A DNA stretch of 5,980 nt from Firmicutes bacterium UBA1764. GTDB lineage: Bacteria; Bacillota; Clostridia; Peptostreptococcales; Anaerovoracaceae. Where the stretch lies: the NCBI GenBank assembly GCA_002315535.1, contig DCHA01000057.1, forward strand, positions 72,299 through 78,278. Direction: 5' to 3'. This document shows, piece by piece, positions 1 through 5,980 of this stretch; position 1 is the first letter of the stretch, and the number at the start of each line of letters is the position of its first letter. The notes under the pieces are model-generated. The model ran no database searches and was not told where the DNA came from. It saw nothing but the letters and a program-made list of their open reading frames with translations. A program made the position numbers and the translations under genes.

Positions 1-48
1 TCCACAACAACTTGACACCGTCGCGGTACTATAGCGGGTTGCACGGCA
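1..48 (+). other. Disrupted upstream coding sequence of the surface-protein gene
   Basis: In the same frame as the gene, codons 25-48 read G-T-I-A-G-C-T-A and run directly into M-Q-G-G-G-V-Y. This matches the internal repeat G-G-T-I-I-C-C-T-A-Q-Y-A-G-G-G-V that begins 20 residues into the ORF, so coding homology extends 5' of the ATG. An in-frame TGA at 13-15 stops it. Positions 12-23 in the frame starting at position 3 read L-T-P-S, which resembles the rung form [F/L]-T-M-S-G-G. A two-base loss near 22-24 would join the two frames. This could be a genuine frameshift (pseudogene), a phase-off allele, or an error at a contig end. The window cannot decide. Confidence 0.55.
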
Positions 49-540
49 ATGCAAGGTGGAGGAGTATATAGTGTAACAGACATACCAAAATCTACGGTCA
101 AAATGTCTGGTGGAACTATAATATGTTGTACAGCACAATACGCTGGGGGTGGAGTATCTTCTAACAGCTATGAACAACCCTTCAAGATGATTGGTGGTGA
201 AATCTCGGGATGTATTTCCAAGGTGATAGGTGGAGGTATATATAATACAGGCGCAATTGAAGTAGGTAAGTCAGCAAAGATAACAGGCAATATAATACTA
301 AAAGGTTCTTCTCCTAATAATCTTTACCTTTATAATAGCCCAAAAAGTAAAACTGTAAAAATCGCAACCGGTGAAGATGCTCCGGACGAGAATATGCTCA
401 TTGGAGTCACTCTCGGGACGCCAGACGGTACGGGGGCAGTGACAGACACGTGCAGTAGCGACTACGCCAGCCGTTTTACGTCAGATGATTCCACGAAGTG
501 TGTGTATAACGACAACAATATCGTCAAGCTAAAACGTGCA
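49..540 (+). repeat. Surface-protein module 0 (truncated beta-helix module)
   Basis: C-terminal remainder of a beta-helix module, residues 1-164. It has two M-x-G-G rungs, with Met at residues 19 and 47, then a closing segment with N-L-Y-L, an I-G-V-T-L strand and the module-end signature F-T-S-D-D (143-147). The same order recurs in modules 1 and 2. The missing front half presumably lies upstream of the window. G+C is about 30% over 241-360 and about 62% over 421-480 by hand count, a sharp change inside one module. Confidence 0.65.
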
Positions 541-3500
541 ACTGCTATTGTTATTAACGGAAATGGATACGATTCTGTTCAGAAGGCAATTAATGCAGCC
601 ACATCCGAACAAACTATTAAGATGCTCTCTGACGCTACTGAGAATGTGACGGTTTACAGCGATGATAATATCACACTTGATCTTAACGGCCATGTACTGA
701 AAGGGACGGGTAGTGACCACGTAATTACCAATAAAGGAAAATTGACTATCACCGACGATAATTCTTATGCTCCGCATAAGTATGTCGTTGGCGCTGATGG
801 TCTCTGGACATGGAACGATGGCGCGGAAGGCACGGAGACCAATTTTGAGAATCTTAAGGTGCGTCCATCACAGAATGATGTTATTCTGGTTAGAGGTGGT
901 GCCATTACTGGGGGAAATAGTGCGTACGGTGGCGGTATTTATAATAACGGTACCCTCACGATAAAAAGTGGCAATGTCATAGGCAACAATGCCAACAATG
1001 GTGATGGTGGCGCTGTTCATAATGATTCGTCAGCTACCTTCCTTATGACAGGAGGTAGATTTATAGGTAATATAACAACTTGTTACGGAACGGTCAATAC
1101 TTGCGACAGTTTCATTATGGAAAACGGTGATATTTCCTTCAATAAGGTGAATATGTCTGGTGGTGCAGTATATGTTTACAGTAATAAAACATTCACAATG
1201 AAGGGTGGCACTTTGAGTTTCAACATAGCAAATTACTCTGGTGGTGCGGTTGATTGCGAAAAGGGAAGCTTTCATATGTATGGAGGCATAATTACCGGAA
1301 ATGAAGCTGGAAACGGTGGCGGTGTAAGTAATGGAAATTCTCCTACGTCTTTCCATATGCATGGGGGAGCGATTAAAGGCAATCATGCATCAACTAAGGG
1401 TGGAGGCCTATTTACTGAAAAGAGTGACTGCACCTTCGACGGCAAATGCATCGTGACAGGTAATACTGCTGGAACTGACAGGCATACTGAAAATGTATAC
1501 CTCGATAGTGGCCAGACCGTTCAAATATCAAATGGCGGTTCCACAGAGACTTATACAGGCAAAGGCACGCTTCTGAGCGAGTCCGAGATTGGTGTGACGC
1601 TTTCGTCCGGCACCGGCGCATTCACAACCAACGGCACGGCTAACGATGTGCAGTATTTCACAAGCGATGACGCTCGCTATGAGGTTAAATTTAATAACAA
1701 CAACACCGCGGGCGTCACAACTGATGACTATTTAGAGCTGACTGTTCTGCCTGCTCATATACACGATCAGGGTAAGGCAACCGAGATTAAATTTGATCAG
1801 ATAATAACCACCGAAGCCGAACTGAAGGCTCTCTTTACCAACGGAGGCAAAGGATATCTGGTAAAAGATATTCAACTTAGCAATGTGCTTAACGAAGATT
1901 ATGGTAAGACTGTGGATCTTTGCCTTAACGGAAAAACGTTGGACTTAAATAATCAAGTAATCGTCACAGGTGAGGAAGGAGTATTTAATCTCTACGACTG
2001 TAAGGAATTAGGAAAAGTAATCAATGGAGGCGGAAATAGCAACAAAGGCGGAGCAGTATATGTTGGTCAGAATAGCACATTCAACATGTATGGCGGAATA
2101 ATCGCGGATAGCGGTGTCGCAGATGGCGGTGGTGCTATATTTACCAACGCTGGCACTATAAATATGTTTGGTGGAAAGATTACTAACTGTACTGCAACGC
2201 ATGGAGGCGCTGTTGATTGTTCTTCGGGAACATTCCATATGTACGGCGGCGAAATAACCGGAAATAAAGCAAATGATGATAAAACTTACACTTATGGTAA
2301 AGGCTTAGGCGGTGCTGTGTTTAATGGTGAATCAGGGGCTTCATTCCATATGCATGGTGGTAGCATTACTGGAAACTATGCGGAGACAAATGGGGGAGGT
2401 CTGTATGCACAATCAAGTGACTGCACCTTTGATGGCAAATGCATTGTCATAGGTAATACTGCTGGAGTAGACAAGCATACAGAGAATGTTTATCTTGATA
2501 AATACTCGGGCGGCTATCAGTGCACCGTAGGAATCAATAATGGCTGTTCAACAATGAACTACGATGGTAAGGGTGCACTTTTGAGTGGTTCTGAAATCGG
2601 AGTAACAACCAAAACAGTTCCAACCAATGATAGTCAAGTTGCTGTCACTGGAGACAATAATAATGATTACAGCCAGTATTTCGACAGCGATAATACAAGT
2701 TATGAGATTTATAACGATATAAACGGCGGGGTGTCTGCACAAGTTGTTATGCTAAGAATCAAGCATGTCCATAGCTGGACGTATGTTGAGGGTGGCACCG
2801 ATAAGGAGAATACACTGCTTGCCTATTGCACCGCTGCAAATTGCGACGGAACGGCAATCAGCATTGATGTTGCCCAGACCTTGATGATTGAGGCTCCTAC
2901 CTCTCTGATCTATGACGGTACGGCAAAGGCGGCTACGATCAAGGACAGCAAGACATCTTTGGGCGGTATTGAGACACTACCCGATATTCAGTACCAGAAG
3001 AAGACTGGTGAAAGCACATACGACACTGCAACTACTAATGTACCGACGGATGCTGGTACCTATAAAGCAAGTATTACGGTGGATACCGACAAGACTGCCT
3101 ATGTTGAGTACACTATTGCAAAAAAAGAATTGACCGTTAACGGGACAACTGTTGCGAACAAGACCTACGATGGCACCACAGCAGCGAGCGTAACTGCGGG
3201 TGCATTGCAAGGAGTAGTAAACGGCGATAAGGTTTCTATTGATACGGCAACCGGCGTCTTTGCCGATGAAAAAGTTGGTACAGGCAAGAAAGTAACAGTA
3301 TCCTATACACTCACAGGTGCTGATGCGGGTAACTATACTGTAAGGGATGACGAAATCAATGCGGACATCACTGAAGTATCACAGCCGTCATATGCACCTT
3401 CTGTAGGTACATATACCATCACTGTTGCAAACGCAGTAAATGGCGCAGTAACATCCTCTGCAAAGACTGCTGCTTCAGGCAGCATGGTTACACTAACTGT

Positions 3501-4197
3501 AAAGCCTGACAAGGGATACACTCTGGAAACACTTACCGCAAAGGATTCTAAGGGTAAGGATGTCATCTTGACTGCAGTCAAGATTGGAGACACTTATACA
3601 TTTAAGATGCCGGCCGCTAACGTTACTGTTACGGCGACCTTCATGGAAGACAACACTATGCTTAACTTCTTCGTCGATGTCAAGGCGAGCGATTACTTCT
3701 ATGAGCCTGTCCTTTGGGCGGTAAAGAACGGTATCACCTCCGGCGTTGATAGTCTCCACTTCGCACCTGAAGACATCACCACTCGTGCACAGATGGTAAC
3801 ATTCCTCTGGCGTGCAGCAGGATGTCCGGAGCCTCAGTCAAGCAGTACAGTATTTACTGATATTTCAGCAAGTAAGTATTACTACAAGGCAGTACTTTGG
3901 GCATATGAAAATGTTTATGTCAAGGGAACTTCGGCTACGACATTCAGCCCTGAGGATACTGTGACTCGCGGTCAGTGCGTTGCAATCCTCGCTCGTATGA
4001 ACGGTGTGAAGGATGAGGATACAGGATATACACATCCGTTTACAGATGTCAAACCAACAAAGTATTACAACAATGCGATTGCATGGGCATCGACAAATGG
4101 CATTACCTCTGGTATAACGCCAACCACATTCGCTCCGGAAAACAATTGTCTGCGCGGCGAAATCGTAACCTTCATTTATCGCAGCATGGTTAAGTAA
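49..4197 (+). CDS. SLH-domain, beta-helix repeat cell-surface protein (5' end broken or missing)
   Basis: Large exported wall-bound protein, 1382 codons from the first ATG. Residues 1-905 form three related modules of right-handed beta-helix repeats, with rungs of type M-x-G-G-x-I followed by G-N-x-A-x-x-G-G-G. A linker with H-x-H-x-W and C-x4-C follows at 906-935. MBG/YDG-type modules follow, with YDG at 955-957 and KTYDGTT at 1038-1044. A bacterial-repeat module at about 1120-1200 ends in FKMPAANVTVTATF. Three SLH domains (about 1207-1258, 1267-1320, 1330-1380) carry TRAQ, TRGQ and LRGE at the ITRAE position. SLH domains are known to bind pyruvylated secondary cell-wall polymer, so the helix should project outward as adhesin or structural layer; that role is inferred. 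No signal peptide or ribosome binding site precedes residue 1, and repeat homology continues upstream to about 25, so ATG 49 is only the first available start. The true protein is longer. No enzymatic residues are recognised. Confidence 0.88.
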   Translation: MQGGGVYSVTDIPKSTVKMSGGTIICCTAQYAGGGVSSNSYEQPFKMIGGEISGCISKVIGGGIYNTGAIEVGKSAKITGNIILKGSSPNNLYLYNSPKSKTVKIATGEDAPDENMLIGVTLGTPDGTGAVTDTCSSDYASRFTSDDSTKCVYNDNNIVKLKRATAIVINGNGYDSVQKAINAATSEQTIKMLSDATENVTVYSDDNITLDLNGHVLKGTGSDHVITNKGKLTITDDNSYAPHKYVVGADGLWTWNDGAEGTETNFENLKVRPSQNDVILVRGGAITGGNSAYGGGIYNNGTLTIKSGNVIGNNANNGDGGAVHNDSSATFLMTGGRFIGNITTCYGTVNTCDSFIMENGDISFNKVNMSGGAVYVYSNKTFTMKGGTLSFNIANYSGGAVDCEKGSFHMYGGIITGNEAGNGGGVSNGNSPTSFHMHGGAIKGNHASTKGGGLFTEKSDCTFDGKCIVTGNTAGTDRHTENVYLDSGQTVQISNGGSTETYTGKGTLLSESEIGVTLSSGTGAFTTNGTANDVQYFTSDDARYEVKFNNNNTAGVTTDDYLELTVLPAHIHDQGKATEIKFDQIITTEAELKALFTNGGKGYLVKDIQLSNVLNEDYGKTVDLCLNGKTLDLNNQVIVTGEEGVFNLYDCKELGKVINGGGNSNKGGAVYVGQNSTFNMYGGIIADSGVADGGGAIFTNAGTINMFGGKITNCTATHGGAVDCSSGTFHMYGGEITGNKANDDKTYTYGKGLGGAVFNGESGASFHMHGGSITGNYAETNGGGLYAQSSDCTFDGKCIVIGNTAGVDKHTENVYLDKYSGGYQCTVGINNGCSTMNYDGKGALLSGSEIGVTTKTVPTNDSQVAVTGDNNNDYSQYFDSDNTSYEIYNDINGGVSAQVVMLRIKHVHSWTYVEGGTDKENTLLAYCTAANCDGTAISIDVAQTLMIEAPTSLIYDGTAKAATIKDSKTSLGGIETLPDIQYQKKTGESTYDTATTNVPTDAGTYKASITVDTDKTAYVEYTIAKKELTVNGTTVANKTYDGTTAASVTAGALQGVVNGDKVSIDTATGVFADEKVGTGKKVTVSYTLTGADAGNYTVRDDEINADITEVSQPSYAPSVGTYTITVANAVNGAVTSSAKTAASGSMVTLTVKPDKGYTLETLTAKDSKGKDVILTAVKIGDTYTFKMPAANVTVTATFMEDNTMLNFFVDVKASDYFYEPVLWAVKNGITSGVDSLHFAPEDITTRAQMVTFLWRAAGCPEPQSSSTVFTDISASKYYYKAVLWAYENVYVKGTSATTFSPEDTVTRGQCVAILARMNGVKDEDTGYTHPFTDVKPTKYYNNAIAWASTNGITSGITPTTFAPENNCLRGEIVTFIYRSMVK
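541..1755 (+). repeat. Surface-protein module 1 (complete beta-helix module)
   Basis: Residues 165-569. It opens with a mixed segment capped by L-D-L-N-G-H-V-L (210-217), the usual entry strand of such helices. M-x-[G/N]-G rungs follow with Met at 333, 357, 384, 410 and 437, a period of 24-27 residues. The block SDCTFDGKC (461 and 467 are Cys) leads to G-N-T-A-G and E-N-V-Y-L-D, then S-E-I-G-V-T-L and the closing signature Y-F-T-S-D-D (536-541). Module 2 repeats this order, so the two arose by intragenic duplication or share a common source. Confidence 0.75.
1423..1507 (+). repeat. Best-conserved 85-bp direct repeat, copy 1 (module 1)
   Basis: This stretch aligns without gaps to 2416-2500, with about 71 of 85 bases identical by hand count. 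Many differences are at third codon positions, which points to selection on the encoded S-D-C-T-F-D-G-K-C ... E-N-V-Y-L-D strand set rather than a very recent duplication. Confidence 0.75.
1756..2760 (+). repeat. Surface-protein module 2 (complete beta-helix module)
   Basis: Residues 570-904. It starts at an H-I-H-D linker and has the entry strand C-L-N-G-K-T-L (625-631). Rungs have Met at 680, 706, 731 and 768. SDCTFDGKC recurs with Cys at 792 and 798, exactly 331 residues after the module 1 pair, and the module ends at Y-F-D-S-D (877-881). It is shorter at the front than module 1. It also has a ten-residue insertion rich in Tyr, Lys and Asp between the last two rungs (around 743-752). Its G+C is lower than that of module 1 in the closing segment. 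Confidence 0.75.
2416..2500 (+). repeat. Best-conserved 85-bp direct repeat, copy 2 (module 2)
   Basis: Partner of the copy at 1423-1507, with a period of 993 bp (331 codons). The encoded proteins differ at only a few positions, for example T-G-N-T-A-G-T-D-R against I-G-N-T-A-G-V-D-K. It could serve as a recombination site that would delete or add one whole module in frame. Confidence 0.75.
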
Positions 4198-4202
4198 ATA
4201 AA

Positions 4203-4232
4203 TATAAACACCTATAAACACCCATAAACACC
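4203..4232 (+). repeat. Three tandem 10-bp repeats, TATAAACACC
   Basis: Copies lie at 4203-4212, 4213-4222 and 4223-4232; the third begins with C instead of T. They start five bases after the stop codon of the surface-protein gene. Each copy contains ATAAACACC, which is complementary to the GGTGTTTAT at 4250-4258, so all three could act as the left arm of the terminator stem. The middle copy gives the longest pairing. Confidence 0.85.
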
Positions 4233-4267
4233 TTGACAGGATGTATATGGGTGTTTATTATTTTTTT
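4214..4267 (+). terminator. Rho-independent terminator of the surface-protein gene
   Basis: A perfect 13-bp stem pairs 4214-4226 (ATAAACACCCATA) with 4246-4258 (TATGGGTGTTTAT). The 19-nt interior can extend the helix: after an A-A mismatch, ACA 4228-4230 pairs with TGT 4242-4244, and CCT 4231-4233 pairs with AGG 4238-4240 around a bulged A, leaving a TGAC loop. The right arm runs into a T-rich tract ending in eight bases of which seven are T (4261-4267). It sits 16 bp after the stop codon, as expected for the end of the transcript. Confidence 0.85.
4233..4261 (+). promoter_or_regulatory. Candidate sigma-A promoter of the ATPase gene, inside the terminator
   Basis: TTGACA at 4233-4238 is a perfect -35 box. 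After a 17-bp spacer, TATTAT at 4256-4261 matches the -10 consensus at five of six positions. Both the sequence match and the spacing are what the main housekeeping sigma factor prefers. The -35 lies in the hairpin apex and the -10 overlaps the right stem base and T tract. The expected start point, near 4268, would give a leader of only about 12 nt that begins at the ribosome binding site. The match could be chance in AT-rich DNA, but the downstream gene has no other visible promoter. Confidence 0.5.
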
Positions 4268-4273
4268 GGAGGG
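4268..4273 (+). promoter_or_regulatory. Ribosome binding site GGAGGG of the ATPase gene
   Basis: GGAGGG sits six bases before ATG 4280 and directly abuts the T tract of the terminator. It fixes the start at 4280 rather than at the next in-frame ATG (4322), which has no comparable site. Confidence 0.85.
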
Positions 4274-4279
4274 TTTATC

Positions 4280-5980
4280 ATGCAATACAAAGTTGATACC
4301 GTAGAGACACTGCGCGAGGAAATGGCTTCATTGCCAAAGGGGACAATAGTATACAAATCTATCGGCGGCAAGAAAAGACCTTATCTGCAGTGGAAGGAAG
4401 CTGGAAAAACAAAAAATAAATATTTAAAAGCAGATGAATTGGAAAAGGTAATGGCCTTGGTTGAAAAGCGCAGACAGCTCGAGGCAAAGCTCAAGTCCAT
4501 GGATTTTTCTGTGCATGAAAATAAATCCACAAATGAGACAATTCATGATTTTCATACGAATGTTATTTACGGCGATTATTTAAATGAATTCATTTCAGAT
4601 GTAGCGTCTTTTGACAAAAGAGATTGCTTCAAAATCGTTGAAGAATATTTATCCACATCTAAGAAGGATATTATTTGTGCTTTGTATGGGCTGAGGCGTA
4701 CTGGTAAAACTGTGATGCTGAAACAGGCAATTGCAGGGATAAAGAATTACAGGCAAAATGCCGCATATATTAAGCTTAGAACCACTGATGATATGGAGTC
4801 TTTGAATGAGGATATCAAATATCTTCAGGCCTCCGGCATACGTTATCTGTTTCTTGATGAGATTACACTTCTGGAGAACTTTATTGATGGGGCGTCACTC
4901 TTTTCTGATGTTTTTGCCGCAACAGGCATGAAGATTGTGGTCTCCGGTACAGACTCTCTTGGCTTTTGGTTAAGCTCTTCTAACGAGCTGTATGACAGGG
5001 TTATTCTTGTCCATACCAGTCATGTGTCATATCAGGAGCACAGCAGGCTGCTTGGCATTTCTGATATCGATGAATATATAAAATATGGCGGGACTCTTCG
5101 CGCCGGAGAGCTGTCGTTTGACGAGGGGATTGATATTCGCGATGCATCATTTAGAGACGATGAAAGCGCAAGAAGATATATAGACACTGCCATAGCCTAT
5201 AATATTCAAAATTCTTTGCGCTATTTTAAGGGTGGATATTTTAGAAACCTAAAGGACCTGTATGAGGCCGACGAATTAACAAACGCAATCAACAGGGTTG
5301 TCGAAAACGAGAACCACGAATTTACGGTTGAGATAATTAAAAAAATATTCAAATCCGGAGACCTTGGTTCAGCATCTCAAATTGCGATGAGCTCCGCAGA
5401 CAGCACAAGACGAAGTGATATTTTATCAAAGATTGATAAGCAGACTGTAACAAACAAGCTGATGTCATACCTTGATATCAGAAATGATCTTAAGGTAGAT
5501 ATCAAGCCACATCAGGTGGCCGCAATAAAGGAATACTTAAAGGCCCTTGATCTGTTTGATGATATAAATATTTCGTATGCGGGGGACGCTCCGGCAACAA
5601 CGAAAAGCGTATTGTCTTTGCCGGGCCTGAGGTATTGCCAGGCGCAGGCTTTAATTAATGCCCTAAGCAAAGATGCTGTATTTGGAAAAACCGATAGAAA
5701 AACGCAGGCATTAATACAGGAAATAATCGAAGAGGATGTATGTGGAAAGATACTTGAAGAGATAGTATTGTTCGAAACAAAAAAGCATATCGAAGATTTG
5801 CATCTAAAATGTGAAGTAGGTAAACTGCTTTTCCCGGATGGGGAAATCGACATGTACGTTTTTGATGAAGAAGAATATACCTGCGATCTGTTTGAAATAA
5901 AGCATTCTAAAGAAATCAATTCAAAACAGCAACGCCATTTGCTTGACAGGGCTAAATGTGCAAAGGTGGAAAGCTATTTT
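4280..5980 (+). CDS. AAA+ ATPase (AAA_14/DUF4143-like) with N-terminal DUF6788-like and C-terminal PD-(D/E)XK-like parts; 3' partial
   Basis: 567 codons are open to the window edge with no stop. Residues 18-75 (L-P-K-G-T-I-V-Y-K then Y-L-Q-W, a basic stretch, and a Glu/Lys-rich helix) resemble DUF6788, a small domain often found ahead of ATPases in Clostridia and archaea. A P-loop, GLRRTGKT (137-144), holds the Walker A Lys143/Thr144. Walker B is YLFLDEI with D193/E194. The VVSGTDS strand (220-226) fits sensor 1. Further on, G-K-I-L-E-E (489-494), E-I-D (522-524) and F-E-I-K (538-541) match the E...ExD...ExK layout of the nuclease-like fold at the end of DUF4143 proteins. No signal or membrane segment is seen, so it is probably cytoplasmic. 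Substrate and function of this family are not established; nucleic-acid handling is inferred from the domains. By family length, probably only about 30-60 residues are missing. It has its own ribosome binding site and probably its own promoter, so it is not clearly operonic with the surface protein. Confidence 0.85.
   Translation, partial: MQYKVDTVETLREEMASLPKGTIVYKSIGGKKRPYLQWKEAGKTKNKYLKADELEKVMALVEKRRQLEAKLKSMDFSVHENKSTNETIHDFHTNVIYGDYLNEFISDVASFDKRDCFKIVEEYLSTSKKDIICALYGLRRTGKTVMLKQAIAGIKNYRQNAAYIKLRTTDDMESLNEDIKYLQASGIRYLFLDEITLLENFIDGASLFSDVFAATGMKIVVSGTDSLGFWLSSSNELYDRVILVHTSHVSYQEHSRLLGISDIDEYIKYGGTLRAGELSFDEGIDIRDASFRDDESARRYIDTAIAYNIQNSLRYFKGGYFRNLKDLYEADELTNAINRVVENENHEFTVEIIKKIFKSGDLGSASQIAMSSADSTRRSDILSKIDKQTVTNKLMSYLDIRNDLKVDIKPHQVAAIKEYLKALDLFDDINISYAGDAPATTKSVLSLPGLRYCQAQALINALSKDAVFGKTDRKTQALIQEIIEEDVCGKILEEIVLFETKKHIEDLHLKCEVGKLLFPDGEIDMYVFDEEEYTCDLFEIKHSKEINSKQQRHLLDRAKCAKVESYF

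Noticed and set aside
13..15. TGA as a recoded (selenocysteine or other) codon
   Set aside because: No stem-loop typical of a bacterial SECIS is evident just after it, and the preceding codons in that frame do not continue the repeat homology, so a frame break or edge error is simpler.
57..73. AGGTGGAGGAG followed by GTG at 71 as an internal translation start
   Set aside because: The GTG is followed immediately by TAA in that frame; the purine-rich stretch is simply codons for Gly-Gly-Gly.
767..964. Plus-strand 65-codon open frame inside module 1
   Set aside because: An out-of-frame shadow of the beta-helix coding region; its basic, low-complexity product shows no family features.
900..2400. 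Repeated short motifs considered as a CRISPR array or a diversity-generating template/variable pair
   Set aside because: The repeats are degenerate, coding and in frame, without uniform spacers. There is no reverse transcriptase, cas gene or A-specific substitution pattern.
3333..4221. Overlapping minus-strand open frames under the YDG and SLH domains
   Set aside because: They mirror the codon pattern of the plus-strand gene, overlap each other in different frames, and have no domain signature or start signal.
5512..5919. 135-codon open frame on the minus strand within the ATPase gene
   Set aside because: It lies wholly antisense to a strongly supported coding frame, its translation is Ser/Ile-rich with no recognisable domain, and no convincing ribosome binding site precedes it.
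4198..5980. Surface protein and ATPase as a two-gene functional operon
   Set aside because: A strong terminator and a separate promoter and ribosome binding site lie between them, and their products act in different compartments.

Overview
The window holds two genes, both on the + strand and both incomplete, separated by an 82-bp gap. The first (ATG at 49, stop ending at 4197) encodes most of a very large cell-surface protein. It has a repetitive right-handed beta-helix region, MBG/YDG-type and 'bacterial repeat' beta modules, and three C-terminal S-layer homology (SLH) domains. The second (4280 to the window edge, no stop reached) encodes a cytoplasmic AAA+ ATPase of the AAA_14/DUF4143 kind. 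It carries an N-terminal DUF6788-like basic domain and a C-terminal PD-(D/E)XK nuclease-like motif set.

The likely host is a Gram-positive anaerobe of the Firmicutes (Clostridia, Lachnospiraceae/Oscillospiraceae style, gut or rumen). SLH-anchored proteins with M-x-G-G / G-N-x-A-x-x-G-G-G beta-helix repeats, YDG modules and H-x-H-x-W linkers are typical of that group. So are DUF6788-AAA+ proteins, strong GGAGG ribosome binding sites and moderately AT-rich DNA. This rests on protein character; no taxonomic marker gene is present.

Layout. At 1-48 the surface-protein reading frame is broken: repeat homology continues upstream of the first ATG, but an in-frame TGA lies at 13-15, and no signal peptide or ribosome binding site is visible. 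At 49-2760 there are three homologous beta-helix modules, the first truncated; modules 1 and 2 are 331 residues apart over their best-conserved part. At 2761-3660 are the linker, MBG/YDG and bacterial-repeat modules, and at 3661-4194 the three SLH domains. At 4198-4279 a compact intergenic region packs three tandem decamers, a long hairpin terminator, a near-consensus sigma-A promoter lying inside that terminator, and the ribosome binding site of the next gene. The ATPase gene occupies 4280-5980.

The two genes do not look functionally linked. The first product acts on the cell surface, probably in adhesion, glycan contact or as a structural layer; the second is intracellular. The terminator plus the nested promoter argue that they are separate transcription units. 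The most interesting items are the promoter-in-terminator arrangement, the broken 5' end with rung homology crossing the break, and the domain architecture of the ATPase. I found no RNA gene, CRISPR array, insertion sequence or recognisable defence operon. I did not see convincing evidence of a wholly new system.
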